Assembly (NCBI RefSeq): GCF_037153975.1 | Contig: NZ_JBBAYJ010000019.1 | Location: 1-64,000, forward strand | Length of the DNA stretch: 64,000 nt | Origin: Aquipuribacter sp. SD81 | Lineage (GTDB): Bacteria > Actinomycetota > Actinomycetes > Actinomycetales > JBBAYJ01 | Reading direction: 5' to 3' | In this document: piece after piece, positions 37,203 through 46,978 of the stretch | How positions within the stretch are numbered: position 1 is the stretch's first letter | Layout: each line of letters opens with the position of its first letter | Translations under genes and position numbers: made by a program | The notes under the pieces: model-generated | The model's input: only the letters and a program-made list of their open reading frames with translations | Databases searched by the model: none | Told to the model about the DNA's origin: nothing

Positions 37203-38756
37203 ATGACCACGTACCCCGAGGCCGCCACGCCGGCCGCCACGCCGGCCGCGCCGCAGGCGCGCACGTACCACGTGCGCACGTTCGGCTGCCAGATGAACGT
37301 CCACGACTCCGAGCGGCTCACGGGGCTGCTGGAGGAGGCCGGCTACGTCCCGGCCGACGAGTCGCTCGTCGCCCGCGAGGGCGCCGACGTCGTCGTGCTC
37401 AACACGTGCGCGGTGCGCGAGAACGCCGACAACAAGCTGTACGGCAACCTCGGTCACCTCGCGCCGGTCAAGCAGCGTCGTCGCGGGATGCAGATCGCCG
37501 TGGCCGGCTGCCTCGCGCAGAAGGACCGCGGCGAGATCGTGCGCCGCGCGCCGTGGGTCGACGTGGTCATCGGCACCCATAACCTCGGCTCGCTGCCCGC
37601 GCTGCTCGAGCGCTCCCGCCACAACGGCGAGGCCGAGGTCGAGATCCTCGAGGCGCTGGAGACCTTCCCCTCGACGCTGCCCACGCGACGGGAGTCCGCG
37701 TACGCGGCGTGGGTCTCGATCAGCGTCGGGTGCAACAACACGTGCACGTTCTGCATCGTGCCGAGCCTGCGTGGCAAGGAGAGGGACCGCCGCCCCGGCG
37801 ACGTGCTCGCCGAGGTCGAGGCGCTCGTGGAGCAGGGTGTCGTCGAGGTCACCCTGCTCGGGCAGAACGTCAACAGCTACGGCGTCGAGTTCGGCGACCG
37901 GCTCGCCTTCGGCAAGCTGCTCCGCGCGGTCGGCGCGGTCCCGGACCTGGAGCGCGTCCGGTTCACCAGCCCGCACCCGGCCGCCTTCACCGACGACGTC
38001 ATCGAGGCGATGGCGGAGACCCCGACGGTCATGCCGCAGCTGCACATGCCGCTGCAGTCCGGCTCCGACCGGGTGCTGCGGGCCATGCGCCGCTCGTACC
38101 GCTCCGAGCGCTTCCTCGGCATCATCGACAGGGTGCGCGCCGCCATGCCGGACGCCGCCATCAGCACCGACATCATCGTCGGGTTCCCGGGGGAGACCGA
38201 GGAGGACTTCGCCGCGACCCTCGACGTGGTGCGGCGGGCGCGCTTCGCCAACGCCTTCACCTTCCAGTACTCGATCCGCCCCGGGACGCCGGCGGCCACG
38301 CTGCCGGACCAGCTGCCCAAGGCGGTCGTGCAGGAGCGCTACGAGCGGCTCGTGGCGCTGCAGGAGGAGATCTCCTGGGCGGAGAACCGCCGCCAGGAGG
38401 GCCGGCGGCTCGACCTGCTCGTCGCGGAGGGCGAGGGCCGCAAGGACGGCGCGACGGCCCGCCTCAGCGGCCGCGCGCCCGACAACCGGCTCGTCCACTT
38501 CGCGCCCGATCCGGCCGCCGGGGTCGAGGTGCCCGCGGGGGGCGTCCGGCCCGGTGACGTCGTCACCGTCGAGGTGACGTACGGCGCGCCGCACCACCTC
38601 GTCGCCGACGGCGGCGTGCTCGCCGTGCGCCGCACGCGCGCCGGCGACGCCTGGGAGGCGAGGCAGCAGCAGGCCGCCACCGACGCGGCCACGGGCCCGA
38701 CCGGCCCGGTGCCCGTCGGGCTCGGCATCCCCCGCGTGGGAGCACCCGGCGCCTGA
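37203..38756 (+). CDS. miaB: tRNA-2-methylthio-N6-dimethylallyladenosine synthase
   Basis: MiaB adds a methylthio group to i6A37 of tRNAs that read UNN codons, the step after MiaA. The 517-residue protein has N-terminal cluster cysteines in [17 protein letters not shown] and AGCLAQKD, the radical-SAM motif GCNNTCTFC (Cys 177, 181, 184), the MPLQSGSD strand, and a C-terminal TRAM domain. About 30 variable residues follow. The ATG with a near-leaderless promoter is used. A strong hairpin lies seven bases after the stop, so miaA is not on the same transcript. Confidence 0.95.
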   Translation: MTTYPEAATPAATPAAPQARTYHVRTFGCQMNVHDSERLTGLLEEAGYVPADESLVAREGADVVVLNTCAVRENADNKLYGNLGHLAPVKQRRRGMQIAVAGCLAQKDRGEIVRRAPWVDVVIGTHNLGSLPALLERSRHNGEAEVEILEALETFPSTLPTRRESAYAAWVSISVGCNNTCTFCIVPSLRGKERDRRPGDVLAEVEALVEQGVVEVTLLGQNVNSYGVEFGDRLAFGKLLRAVGAVPDLERVRFTSPHPAAFTDDVIEAMAETPTVMPQLHMPLQSGSDRVLRAMRRSYRSERFLGIIDRVRAAMPDAAISTDIIVGFPGETEEDFAATLDVVRRARFANAFTFQYSIRPGTPAATLPDQLPKAVVQERYERLVALQEEISWAENRRQEGRRLDLLVAEGEGRKDGATARLSGRAPDNRLVHFAPDPAAGVEVPAGGVRPGDVVTVEVTYGAPHHLVADGGVLAVRRTRAGDAWEARQQQAATDAATGPTGPVPVGLGIPRVGAPGA

Positions 38757-38763
38757 CCCGACC

Positions 38764-38793
38764 GGCGACGCGCCCGCCCACGGGTGCGTCGCC
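38764..38793 (+). terminator. Hairpin terminator after miaB
   Basis: GGCGACGCGCCCG (38764-38776) pairs with CGGGTGCGTCGCC (38781-38793), 13 pairs with one G-T, around a CCCA loop, seven bases after the miaB stop. Confidence 0.75.
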
Positions 38794-38870
38794 CACCTGC
38801 GGCCCCGTCCCTGCCCGCAAGCGGCCCACGCGGGCTGCGGCGCGGGCCGACCTGACGGCGTCGCGCTGTA

Positions 38871-38887
38871 TGCCCCCACTGGGGGCA
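38871..38887. promoter_or_regulatory. Inverted repeat in the 38757-39158 spacer
   Basis: TGCCCCC-ACT-GGGGGCA is a perfect inverted repeat in a 402-bp noncoding spacer. Apart from this and the miaB terminator, the spacer shows only G+C-rich sequence; no ORF there has support. It may be an operator or another hairpin. Confidence 0.45.
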
Positions 38888-39158
38888 CACCGCGCGCGAG
38901 GGGTCGTCGCCCCCGCCGGACCGCACCCGGCCAGGTCGAGGGGCGGGCCACCTCAGGACGCCCTCAGCGCCTCGTGACGGCCCCTCAGCAGGGAGGGGAC
39001 GCCCCGGCCGCCGCCTCAGCCGCCGCTCCGGTGCGCTCACCGCCCGACCGGCTCGGCCCGTCCCCGGACGTGCGCACCCGACCGATCCGCCGGCCCCGGC
39101 CTCAGGCGGAGTCTCGTAGGTGTCCGGGGGAGTCCCGGGCAGGACCGAGGAGGCCACC

Positions 39159-39341
39159 ATGTCGCACACCTACCTGACCGTCGGGGTGCTCGTCGACGCC
39201 GAGGTCGCCTACCGCCAGGAGCGGGTCGCGGCCGACGTCGCCGCCTCGCGCGGCGTCGTCCGGACCGCGCTCGCCGGCTGGCGCGCACGCCGTGCGCTGC
39301 GCCGCAGCCGGCGCGAGGCCGAGCTCGCCCTCGCCGCCTGA
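39159..39341 (+). CDS. Small basic protein of unknown function
   Basis: The 60-residue product begins MSHTYLTVGVLVDAEVAYRQ and continues as an Arg/Ala-rich helix ending LALAA. No domain is recognised. The start is chosen because GAGGAG (39147-39152) precedes this ATG at good distance; an in-frame extension to 39120 lacks support. Codon use is ordinary for the genome. It lies 45 bases before a large regulator gene and could share its transcript. Function is unknown. Confidence 0.6.
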   Translation: MSHTYLTVGVLVDAEVAYRQERVAADVAASRGVVRTALAGWRARRALRRSRREAELALAA

Positions 39342-39386
39342 CCGGGGACGTCGCCGTCCGTCGGCCCCTGCTGCCACGATGAGCAG

Positions 39387-42300
39387 GTGCCACGGATGAG
39401 CCTCGACGCGCCCCTCGTCGGCCGCGAGGCCGAGCTCGACCGGCTGCTCGACCGCTTCGGTGCGGCCGCGGCCGGTCGGCCGGGAGCCGTGCTGCTCGCC
39501 GGGGACGCCGGCGCCGGCAAGACCCGCCTCGTCGAGGCCTTCGCGGACCTCGTCGCCGGTCGCGGCGCGGTCGTCCTGCGCGGGCACTGCGTCGACTTCG
39601 GAGCGGCCGGCCTTCCCTACCTCGCCTTCGCCGAGGCCGTCGGGGCGTACCTCGCCGCGACCGGCCGTCCCGTCCCCGACGGCCTGCGCCCGCTTCTCGG
39701 GGCCGACGCGTCCCCGGCCGGTCCCGGCGCGACGGGGCAGGCCCCCGACCGGTCCCGGCCCGCCCCGCCACCGGCGGACGCCGTCGCCGACGCGACCGCC
39801 GTCGAGGTCGGCCGGCTGCGCCTGTTCGAGGCCGTCGCCGGGTTCGTGGGGCGCCTCGCCGAGGAGCAGCCCGTCGTCGTGGTCGTGGAGGACCTGCACT
39901 GGGCCGACCCCTCCTCCCGCGACCTGCTCCGCTACCTGCTCGGTCGCATGCGGCGCGAGCGCGTGCTCGTCGTCACGAGCCACCGCAGCGACGACCTGCA
40001 CCGCTCGCATCCGGTGCGGGCCCTGCTCGGCGACCTCGCCCGCCTGCCGCACGTCGAGCGGGTCGAGGTGCGGCCATTCGACCTGCCCGGCATGACGCGC
40101 TTCCTCACGACGCTCGCGGGCCGGGACGTGCCGGTCTCCACCGTGCAGCGGGTGCTGCAGCGATCGGAGGGCAACGCGTACTTCGCCGAGGAGCTCTTCG
40201 CCGCCGGCGACCGGCCCGGCGTCCCCGACGGGCTCGCCGACGTCCTGCTCGCGCGGCTCGAGCGGCTCGGCCCGGCGGCCCGGCAGGTCGCCCGCGTCGC
40301 CTCCGTCGGGGGACGCCGGGTCGACGACACCCTGCTCGCCGAGGTGTGCGGCCTGCCACGCCACGAGCTGGACGACGCCCTGCGCGAGGCGGTGTCCGCC
40401 CAGGTGCTCCGCGCGGAGGGCGAGCGCTTCGCCTTCCGGCACGCCCTGCTGCAGGAGGCGGTGTACGACGACCTGCTGCCGGGGGAGCGTCGCCGCTGGC
40501 ACGGCGCCTACGCGGGGGTGCTCCGCCAGGTGGTCGAGGCCCCGGCCGGCGCGAGCGGCCAGGTGCGCGGCAGCGCGGCGGAGCTCGCCCACCACAGCCT
40601 CGCCGCGCACGACGTGCCGACGGGGCTCACCGCGTCGGTGCGCGCGGCGGACGAGGCCGTCGACCGGCTCGCGCCGCGCGAGGCGCTCGCGCACCTGGAG
40701 CGGGCGATCGAGCTGTACGACAGCGTCCCGGACGCCGCGGAGCGGCTCGGCCAGGACGACGTCGACCTGCACCGCCGCGCCGCGGGCCTCGCGAGCCGCT
40801 CCGGGCAGGTGGAGCGCGCCGTCTCGCTGGCGCGCGCCGCGCTCGAGCGCGCGCACGCGGCCGGCGACGACCACCGCGCCGGGGTGCTGCACCACCGCCT
40901 CGCCCAGCACCTCATCGCCTCCGAGCGGACCGGGGAGGCGCTGGAGCACGCCCGCGCCGCCGTCCGCACCCTCGGCGTGGGCGACTTCGCCGTCACCGCG
41001 GTCTGCGACGGCCCCGACGAGGTCGTCCGGGACCGGGCGTGGGCGCTCGCCGGTCTCGCACGCGCCCTCATGCTCGCCGGCAAGCCGGGTGCGCGCCTCG
41101 CCGGCGAGCGGGCCCTCGCCGTCGCGGTGGAGGCGGGGCTGCCGGACGTCGAGGCCGACGCGCTCGCCACGGTCGCCGTCGCGCTCGGCGAGGAGGCCGC
41201 GGGCGGGGCGGACGCCGCCGCGGCCGGGCAGGTGGCCGACGAGCGCCTCGTGCAGGCGGTCGCGCGCTCCCGCTCGGCCGGCGACCTGCTCACCGAGCTG
41301 CGTGCGTGCGTCAACCTCGGCTGGGCCCGCTACGGCCGCGGGGCCGTGCCCGAGGCCCTCGCCGTCGCCGACGAGGCCGTCGAGCGGGCGGGCGCCGCCG
41401 GTCTGCTGTGGAGCCCGCTCGCGGTCGAGCTCCGCGTGCTGCGCCGGCTCGCCCGGTACATGACGGGGCACTGGCGCACCCGCCCGGAGGCCGACACCGA
41501 CCTCGCCCCCGACACGCCCGCCGCCCGGCTGGCGGCCATCGACCTGTACGTCGCCGTCGCGCGCGGCGACGACACCGCCGAGGCGGCCGTGGAGCGGCTC
41601 GTGCCGCTGCGCGGGCTGGACGTGGGCGTGCAGGTGGTCGTCGACGGCTGCCTCGCGGAGCTGCGCCGCTGGCAGGGCCGCCCCGAGGAGGCCGCCGACG
41701 TCGCCCGCGCCGCCCGCGACGACCTCGTGCGCGTGCTCGGCGACGAGCGCCTCGCGGCCGTGTGGTTCGGCGCCGTCGAGGTCGCCGCCCTCGCCGACGT
41801 CGCGGAGGAGGCGCTGCTGCGACACGACGCCGCGCGCGCCGCCGGCCTCGCGCGCCGGGCGCTCGCCCGGGGCCGGGCGGTGGAGGAGCTCGTCGCCGAG
41901 GCGGCCGCCCACCCCGACCCCCGGGAGCGCCCCGGACCGGAGGCCCGGGCGTGGCAGGCGCGGCTGCGGGCGGAGCTGACCCGGCTGCGCCCGGTCCTGC
42001 CGGTGGCGGCACCGGACGGCGGGCAGGCCCCGGACGACGCCGTACCCGGTCCGCGGGACGGTGACCTCGACCCGGTCCCCGCGTGGCGCGAGGCGCTCGC
42101 CGCCTTCGCCGTCCTCGGCCACCCCTACGAGCAGGCGCGCTGCCGCCTCGGGCTGGCCGCCGCCCTCCTCGGCAGCGGCGCGCGCGGCGCGGCCGCGGAG
42201 GAGGTCGAGCCCCTGCTCGCCGAGGTCCGCCGCACGGCGGCCGAGCTCGGTGCGGCGCCGCTGTCCGCGCAGGTCGACGCCCTCGAGCGCCGGGCCGGGC

Positions 42301-42536
42301 TCGGCGAGGCCGGCGCGGGGGCCGACGCGGTCCTCACCGCGCGCGAGCGGGAGGTGCTCCGTCTCGTCGCCCAGGGCCTGACGAACCGGCAGGTGGGCGC
42401 GCGGCTGTTCATCAGCGAGAAGACCGTCTCGGTGCACCTGTCGAACGCCATGGCCAAGCTGGGGGCGTCGGGGCGCACCGAGGCGGTCACCCTCGCGCAC
42501 CGCACCGGGCTGCTGCCGCTGGAGCCGCTCACCTGA
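39387..42536 (+). CDS. LAL-family LuxR-type transcriptional regulator
   Basis: The 1049-residue protein is a large ATP-binding LuxR (LAL) regulator. It has an AAA/NACHT-like ATPase with Walker A AGDAGAGKTRLVEAF (about 40-54) and Walker B VVVVEDLHWADPSSRDLLRYL, and a long TPR-like helical middle. It ends with a LuxR helix-turn-helix with LTAREREVLRLVAQGLTNRQ and ISEKTVSVHLSNAM. Such proteins often sense a small molecule and control secondary metabolism or carbon use; the target here is unknown. GTG 39387 is preferred because CACGAT ends six bases upstream; ATG 39396 is the alternative. It sits between miaB and the gene pair leading to miaA. Confidence 0.88.
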   Translation: MPRMSLDAPLVGREAELDRLLDRFGAAAAGRPGAVLLAGDAGAGKTRLVEAFADLVAGRGAVVLRGHCVDFGAAGLPYLAFAEAVGAYLAATGRPVPDGLRPLLGADASPAGPGATGQAPDRSRPAPPPADAVADATAVEVGRLRLFEAVAGFVGRLAEEQPVVVVVEDLHWADPSSRDLLRYLLGRMRRERVLVVTSHRSDDLHRSHPVRALLGDLARLPHVERVEVRPFDLPGMTRFLTTLAGRDVPVSTVQRVLQRSEGNAYFAEELFAAGDRPGVPDGLADVLLARLERLGPAARQVARVASVGGRRVDDTLLAEVCGLPRHELDDALREAVSAQVLRAEGERFAFRHALLQEAVYDDLLPGERRRWHGAYAGVLRQVVEAPAGASGQVRGSAAELAHHSLAAHDVPTGLTASVRAADEAVDRLAPREALAHLERAIELYDSVPDAAERLGQDDVDLHRRAAGLASRSGQVERAVSLARAALERAHAAGDDHRAGVLHHRLAQHLIASERTGEALEHARAAVRTLGVGDFAVTAVCDGPDEVVRDRAWALAGLARALMLAGKPGARLAGERALAVAVEAGLPDVEADALATVAVALGEEAAGGADAAAAGQVADERLVQAVARSRSAGDLLTELRACVNLGWARYGRGAVPEALAVADEAVERAGAAGLLWSPLAVELRVLRRLARYMTGHWRTRPEADTDLAPDTPAARLAAIDLYVAVARGDDTAEAAVERLVPLRGLDVGVQVVVDGCLAELRRWQGRPEEAADVARAARDDLVRVLGDERLAAVWFGAVEVAALADVAEEALLRHDAARAAGLARRALARGRAVEELVAEAAAHPDPRERPGPEARAWQARLRAELTRLRPVLPVAAPDGGQAPDDAVPGPRDGDLDPVPAWREALAAFAVLGHPYEQARCRLGLAAALLGSGARGAAAEEVEPLLAEVRRTAAELGAAPLSAQVDALERRAGLGEAGAGADAVLTAREREVLRLVAQGLTNRQVGARLFISEKTVSVHLSNAMAKLGASGRTEAVTLAHRTGLLPLEPLT

Positions 42537-42570
42537 GCCACGGCGTGCCCACCGCGAGGCGCCCACCCGG

Positions 42571-42595
42571 CCGCCGGCGGGCCGCGGGCCGGCGG
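42571..42595 (+). terminator. Possible hairpin after the LAL gene
   Basis: CCGCCGGC (42571-42578) pairs with GCCGGCGG (42588-42595) around a nine-base loop, just ahead of the next promoter. Confidence 0.4.
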
Positions 42596-42599
42596 CGGA

Positions 42600-42605
42600 T
42601 ACGGT
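42600..42605 (+). promoter_or_regulatory. -10 box, leaderless dioxygenase-like gene
   Basis: TACGGT ends six bases before the GTG at 42612 and would drive that gene with miaA and dapF. Confidence 0.55.
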
Positions 42606-42611
42606 GAGCCG

Positions 42612-43277
42612 GTGCCCGTCGCCGCCGCGTGCCTCGTGCCGGCCGCACCGGTCCTGCTGCCCTGGCTGACGGGGACCGACGTGCCGGAGGTCGAGCCGGT
42701 CCGGGCGGCCGTCACCCGCGCGCTCGACGTGCTCGACGACTGCGACCGGGTGCTCCTCGTCGCGCACGAGCGGGCGGGCACGTTGGCGGGGTTCGGCTCG
42801 GTGCTGCCCTCGCCGGTGCCCTCGCGCGCCCGCGGCTCGTGGCCGCACGAGCTCGCCCACGCCCTGCTGGACTCCCGGCCCGGGCACCCGGCCATGCCCG
42901 ACTGGCGCCCGGGTCGCGAGGAGACGTCGTGGCCGCGGGTCGCCGGCGACCCGGCCGGCTGGCTCGCGCAGCAGGACGCCGTCCGGGCGCGCACCGGCCT
43001 GCTGCTGCTCGCCGACGGCTCGCGCACCCGCGGCCCCCGCGCCCCCGGGGGCGAAGACCCGCGGGGCGGGGTGGTCGACCGCGCGCTCGCCGCCGCCGTC
43101 CGCGGCCACCGGCGGGTCTCCACCCGCGCGCGGCGCGCAGCCCCGGCCGTCGGCGCCGACGCGTGCGACGCCGTCGACGTGCTCGCGGCCGTGGGCGGTC
43201 GGCGCCCACCCGTCCTGCACCTCGCCGACGCGCCGCTCGGCGTCGGGTACCTCGTCGCGACGTGGCGGCTGGCGTGA
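42612..43277 (+). CDS. Class III extradiol dioxygenase-like protein
   Basis: The 221-residue protein opens AAACLVPAAPVLLPWLTG and contains a DRVLLVAHERA strand and a C-terminal PLGVGYLVATW, the pattern of the actinobacterial protein usually found between miaB and miaA and annotated as a class III extradiol dioxygenase subunit-B-like domain. The fold relates it to LigB/MEMO-type proteins. I cannot see a full set of metal-ligand histidines, so an enzyme activity is doubtful. The start is set by the leaderless -10. It shares GTGA with miaA. Confidence 0.7.
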   Translation: MPVAAACLVPAAPVLLPWLTGTDVPEVEPVRAAVTRALDVLDDCDRVLLVAHERAGTLAGFGSVLPSPVPSRARGSWPHELAHALLDSRPGHPAMPDWRPGREETSWPRVAGDPAGWLAQQDAVRARTGLLLLADGSRTRGPRAPGGEDPRGGVVDRALAAAVRGHRRVSTRARRAAPAVGADACDAVDVLAAVGGRRPPVLHLADAPLGVGYLVATWRLA

Positions 43278-44248
43278 GCGGGGGCCCGGCGACGTCCGGG
43301 GCCCCGCCGGTGGTGCTCGCCGTCGTGGGGGCGACGGCGACCGGGAAGTCCGACGTCGCCGTCGGGCTGTGCGAGGCCCTCGGCGGCGAGGCGGTCAACG
43401 CCGACTCCATGCAGCTGTACGAGGGCATGGACGTCGGGACGGCCAAGCTGACGGTGCGGGAGCGGCGGGGCGTCCCGCACCACCTGCTCGACGTCTGGCC
43501 GGTCACCCGTCCCGCCGCGGTCGCGGAGTACCAGGAACTCGCTCGCGCGGCGTTCGCGGACGTCGCCGGTCGCGGCCGGCTGCCCGTGCTCGTCGGCGGG
43601 TCGGGCCTGTACGTGCGGGCGGCCCTGGACGACCTGCGCTTCCCCGGCACCGACCCGGACGTGCGCGCCCGGCTGAGCGCGGAGGCCGAGGAGGTGGGTG
43701 CGCCGGCGATGCACGAGCGGCTGCGCCGGGTCGACCCCGCCGCGGCCGCGGCGATCCTGCCCGGCAACGTGCGGCGCGTCGTGCGGGCGCTGGAGGTCGT
43801 GGAGATCACCGGGCGCCCGTTCAGCGCGGCCATGCCCGAGCCGGGGGCGCGGGCCCGCGCGGTGCCCGCCGTCGTGCTCGGCCTGCGCCGGGAACGCCCC
43901 GACGTCGACCGTCGCATCGCGGAGCGGGTGGACCGCATGTGGCGCGACGGCCTCGTCGATGAGGTCCGGTCGCTGCGCGAGCGGGGCCTCGCCGAGGGGC
44001 CGACCGCGTCGCGGGCCGTCGGCTACGCGCAGGTCCTCGAGCTGCTCGCCGGGCGCACGGGGGACGACGAGGCCCGCGAGGCCACCGTGCGCGCCACGCG
44101 CCGCCTCGTCCGCCGGCAGGAGTCGTGGTTCGGCGCCGACCCCGACGTGCTGTGGCTCGACGTCGCCGCCGACGACACCGCCGCGGCGCTCACCGAGCGG
44201 GCCCGGGCGCTCGTCGTCCCCCGCCTCCGCGAGAGGATGGGGGCGTGA
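43274..44248 (+). CDS. miaA: tRNA dimethylallyltransferase
   Basis: MiaA transfers the dimethylallyl group to N6 of A37 in tRNAs reading UNN codons, giving the substrate of MiaB. The 324-residue protein has the P-loop GATATGKSDVA, the DSMQLYEGMDVGTAK block, HHLLDVWPV, VGGSGLYVRA and TASRAVGYAQ, all family landmarks. The GTG start overlaps the preceding gene by GTGA, and the stop overlaps dapF in the same way, so the three genes are coupled. Its partner miaB is 4.5 kb upstream behind a terminator. Confidence 0.95.
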   Translation: MSGGPATSGAPPVVLAVVGATATGKSDVAVGLCEALGGEAVNADSMQLYEGMDVGTAKLTVRERRGVPHHLLDVWPVTRPAAVAEYQELARAAFADVAGRGRLPVLVGGSGLYVRAALDDLRFPGTDPDVRARLSAEAEEVGAPAMHERLRRVDPAAAAAILPGNVRRVVRALEVVEITGRPFSAAMPEPGARARAVPAVVLGLRRERPDVDRRIAERVDRMWRDGLVDEVRSLRERGLAEGPTASRAVGYAQVLELLAGRTGDDEAREATVRATRRLVRRQESWFGADPDVLWLDVAADDTAAALTERARALVVPRLRERMGA

Positions 44249-45159
44249 GCAGCCCCCTCGGACCCGACGGCCTGCACGCGCTCAAGGCGCACGGGACGGG
44301 CAACGACTTCGTCGTCGTCCTCGACCCGGACGACACGTGGCCGCTGGTGACCGACGTCGTCCGCGCGCTGTGCGACCGGCGCCTGGGTGTGGGCGCGGAC
44401 GGGGTCATCCGCGCCGTGCGCGCCGACGTCGACGGCGAGGCCGGCTGGTTCATGGACCACGTCAACGCCGACGGCACCACCGCCGAGATGTGCGGCAACG
44501 GGGTACGCGTCCTCGCCCACAGCCTCGTCGACGCCGGTCTCGTCGACCCGGCCGTCGGGCGCGTGCCGGTGCTGTCGCGCGCTGGCGCGCGGCCCGTGCG
44601 GCTCGTCGCGGCGGGCTACCCCGTGTACGCGGTCGAGATGGGGCCGGTGAGCGTCGCCGAGGACCTCGTGGCCGTCGGGGTCGTCGGCCCCGACCGCACG
44701 CGGCGCCTGCCCGGGCGGGCGGTCGACGTCGGCAACCCGCACGTCGTCGTCGACGTCGGCGACGTCGCGGCCGTCCTCGACGCCGACCTCGCGCGCCGTC
44801 CCACCCTCGAGCCGGAGCCGGAGCACGGCGCGAACGTCGAGCTCGTCGGCGGGGTCGGCCAGGGTGACGCCCCCGGGACGGGCTACCTGCGCATGCGCGT
44901 GCACGAGCGCGGGGTGGGGGAGACGTCCTCGTGCGGGACCGGCGCCGTCGCGGCGGCCGCCGCGGCGTCGCTGCGCAACGGGCACCGCTCCTGGACCGTC
45001 GACGTGCCGGGCGGCCGGCTGCGGGTGCGGCTGCGCCGCCGGGAGGACGAGGGCATCGTCGGCAGCGAGCTCGCCGGTCCCGCCGAGGTCGTCGCCCGCC
45101 TGGTCGTCGAGCCCGCGTGGCTGGAGCGGGCCGCGGCCGGTCAGCCGCTCAGCCGCTGA
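44245..45159 (+). CDS. dapF: Diaminopimelate epimerase
   Basis: DapF converts LL- to meso-diaminopimelate for peptidoglycan and lysine. The 304-residue protein has the start HGTGNDFVV, the first catalytic cysteine in EMCGNGVRVLAH, the DVGNPHVVV strand, and the second catalytic cysteine in ETSSCGTGAVAAA. It follows miaA with a GTGA overlap, a conserved actinobacterial order. Its last 11 bases overlap the end of the convergent methyltransferase gene. Confidence 0.95.
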   Translation: MSSPLGPDGLHALKAHGTGNDFVVVLDPDDTWPLVTDVVRALCDRRLGVGADGVIRAVRADVDGEAGWFMDHVNADGTTAEMCGNGVRVLAHSLVDAGLVDPAVGRVPVLSRAGARPVRLVAAGYPVYAVEMGPVSVAEDLVAVGVVGPDRTRRLPGRAVDVGNPHVVVDVGDVAAVLDADLARRPTLEPEPEHGANVELVGGVGQGDAPGTGYLRMRVHERGVGETSSCGTGAVAAAAAASLRNGHRSWTVDVPGGRLRVRLRRREDEGIVGSELAGPAEVVARLVVEPAWLERAAAGQPLSR

Positions 45160-45790
45160 CGTCCCGGCGGACCCGCAGCACCCGGTAGCCCTTGCTGCTC
45201 GCGAGCCGGGTCGTCGCGAGGTGCGCGCCGAGGCCCGCCGGGTCGTCCAGGCCGTCGGCGAGCCAGCGGTGCAGGGAGTCGGCGCCGAGGTTGCGCTGCA
45301 CGACGAGGTCCGCGTGGCCTCCGGTCGCGAGCCGCGGCAGCCAGAGCCGCAGCAGGTCGTGCAGGGCGGCCTTGCCGATCCGGATCGGCGGGTTGGACCA
45401 CACGGCGGCGAAGCGCAGCGCGGGGTCGACGTCCTCCGGCGCCGCGACCCGCACGTTGGTGAGGCCGTTCAGGGCGGCGTTCTCGGCCGTGAGCGCTCGC
45501 GCGCGGGCGTTGACGTCGACCGCCCACACCGTCGCCGCCGGGGCGCGGGCCGCGAGCGCGAGGGCGAGCGGTCCCCACCCGCAGCCGAGGTCGAGCAGGT
45601 CCCCGCCCGCGGGCACGTCCGTCGCCGAGCGCAGCAGCACGGCCGTGCCCGGGTCGAGCCGGTCGCCGCTGAAGACCCCCGCCGCCGTCCGCACCCGCAC
45701 GGCCCGGCCGTCGAGGTCGAGCGAGAGCTCGCGCGCGCGGGCGGGCGCCGCCGGGTCGGCGTCGAAGTAGTGGGGCTGCTGCTCGCTCAC
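45149..45790 (-). CDS. Class I SAM methyltransferase, RsmC-like
   Basis: The 213-residue protein has the methyltransferase small domain: LLDLGCGWGPLALALA as the SAM loop, VWAVDVNARA with the ribose-binding Asp, and WSNPPIRIGK, the NPP(F/W/I)-type active site used for exocyclic N-methylation of guanine. RsmC modifies G1207 of 16S rRNA; this single-domain form lacks the N-terminal half of E. coli RsmC, as is usual in actinobacteria. The GTG start overlaps the exchanger gene stop as GTGA. It converges on dapF with an 11-base overlap. Confidence 0.82.
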   Translation of the reverse strand: MSEQQPHYFDADPAAPARARELSLDLDGRAVRVRTAAGVFSGDRLDPGTAVLLRSATDVPAGGDLLDLGCGWGPLALALAARAPAATVWAVDVNARARALTAENAALNGLTNVRVAAPEDVDPALRFAAVWSNPPIRIGKAALHDLLRLWLPRLATGGHADLVVQRNLGADSLHRWLADGLDDPAGLGAHLATTRLASSKGYRVLRVRRDVSG

Positions 45791-46914
45791 GGTGCCGGGC
45801 TCCCCTCCGGGCCTCTCGCCGTGCGCCGGCGGCGTCGCCTGACCTCGGCGCCGACGAGCACGAGCAGGGTGAGGGCGGTGAGGGGCGCGAGGAAGCCGAC
45901 CACCACCCGTCCGAGCACGGGCACGGCGTCGTGGCCCGTGGCGTCGAGCGCGAGGAACGTGACGTACACGCCGTAGTAGAGGACGAAGACGACCCCCTCC
46001 CAGCGGGCGACGGCCGCCCCGGTGAACACCACCGGCAGGAGCGCGAGCGCGACGACGACCATGACCGGTAGGTCGAGCACCACGGCCCCGCGCGACACCG
46101 GGACGCCGTCCGGGCTGATGAGGGCGGCCAGACCCAGCACCGCCCCGAGGTTGAAGATGTTGCTGCCGACGACGTTGCCGACAGCCATGTCGCGCTGGCC
46201 GCGGACCGCCGCGACGACCGAGGTCGCGAGCTCCGGCAGCGACGTGCCGACGGCCACGACCGTGAGGCCCATGACGAGCTCGCTGACGCCGAGCGCCTCG
46301 CCGATGTCGGTCGCGGCTCCCACCAGCAGGCGGGCGCCGAGCACGAGCAGCGCGACGCCCGCCGCCACGAGCAGGGCGTCGACGACCGTCCGGCGCCGCC
46401 CGCTGCCGCGCCGGACGGGCTCGTCCGTCCCCGGGGCGACGCCCGGCTCGTCGTCGTCGCGCCGGGTCCGCGACGTCCAGACCGTCCGCCCGACGTACAG
46501 CAGCAGGAGCACGAGCAGCAGCAGGCCGTCGAGGCGCCCGATGCTGCCGTCGAGCGCGAGCAGGAGGGCGACGACCGACAGGCCGATCATCACCGGCACG
46601 TCCTGCCGCACCACGCGCGTGCGGACCACGAGCGGCAGCACGACGGCGCTCGCGCCGAGCACGAGCAGGACGTTGGCGATGTTGCTGCCGACGACGTTGC
46701 CGACCGCGAGGCCCGGCGAGCCGGACAGGCTCGCGTCGAGGGTGACGGCGAGCTCGGGCGCCGACGTCGCGAAGGACACGACCGTGAGCCCCACGACGAG
46801 CGGGGACAGGCCGAGCGCGAGCGCGAGGCCGCCGGCCCCCCGCACGAGGAGCTCCCCGCCGACGACGAGGACGACGAGCCCACCGAGGAGACCGAGGACG
46901 GTCAGCAGGTCCAC
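45787..46914 (-). CDS. Calcium/sodium antiporter
   Basis: The 375-residue protein belongs to the CaCA family (YrbG-like). It contains two inverted alpha repeats with the ion-binding pattern: VSFATSAPELAVTLDA and GNVVGSNIANVLLVLG in the first half, and VAVGTSLPELATSVVAA and GNVVGSNIFNLGAVLG in the second. About ten membrane helices are visible; a charged loop (about 145-175) joins the halves. It exchanges cations across the membrane. GTG 46914 is preceded by GGAGG on this strand. It diverges from hflX and is coupled to the methyltransferase. Confidence 0.9.
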   Translation of the reverse strand: MDLLTVLGLLGGLVVLVVGGELLVRGAGGLALALGLSPLVVGLTVVSFATSAPELAVTLDASLSGSPGLAVGNVVGSNIANVLLVLGASAVVLPLVVRTRVVRQDVPVMIGLSVVALLLALDGSIGRLDGLLLLVLLLLYVGRTVWTSRTRRDDDEPGVAPGTDEPVRRGSGRRRTVVDALLVAAGVALLVLGARLLVGAATDIGEALGVSELVMGLTVVAVGTSLPELATSVVAAVRGQRDMAVGNVVGSNIFNLGAVLGLAALISPDGVPVSRGAVVLDLPVMVVVALALLPVVFTGAAVARWEGVVFVLYYGVYVTFLALDATGHDAVPVLGRVVVGFLAPLTALTLLVLVGAEVRRRRRRTARGPEGSPAP

Positions 46915-46978
46915 GCCGCCTCCCTGACGCGTAATCGGCTGGGGCCGACAGGCCACCGCGTGCGATCCTGGCAGGACG

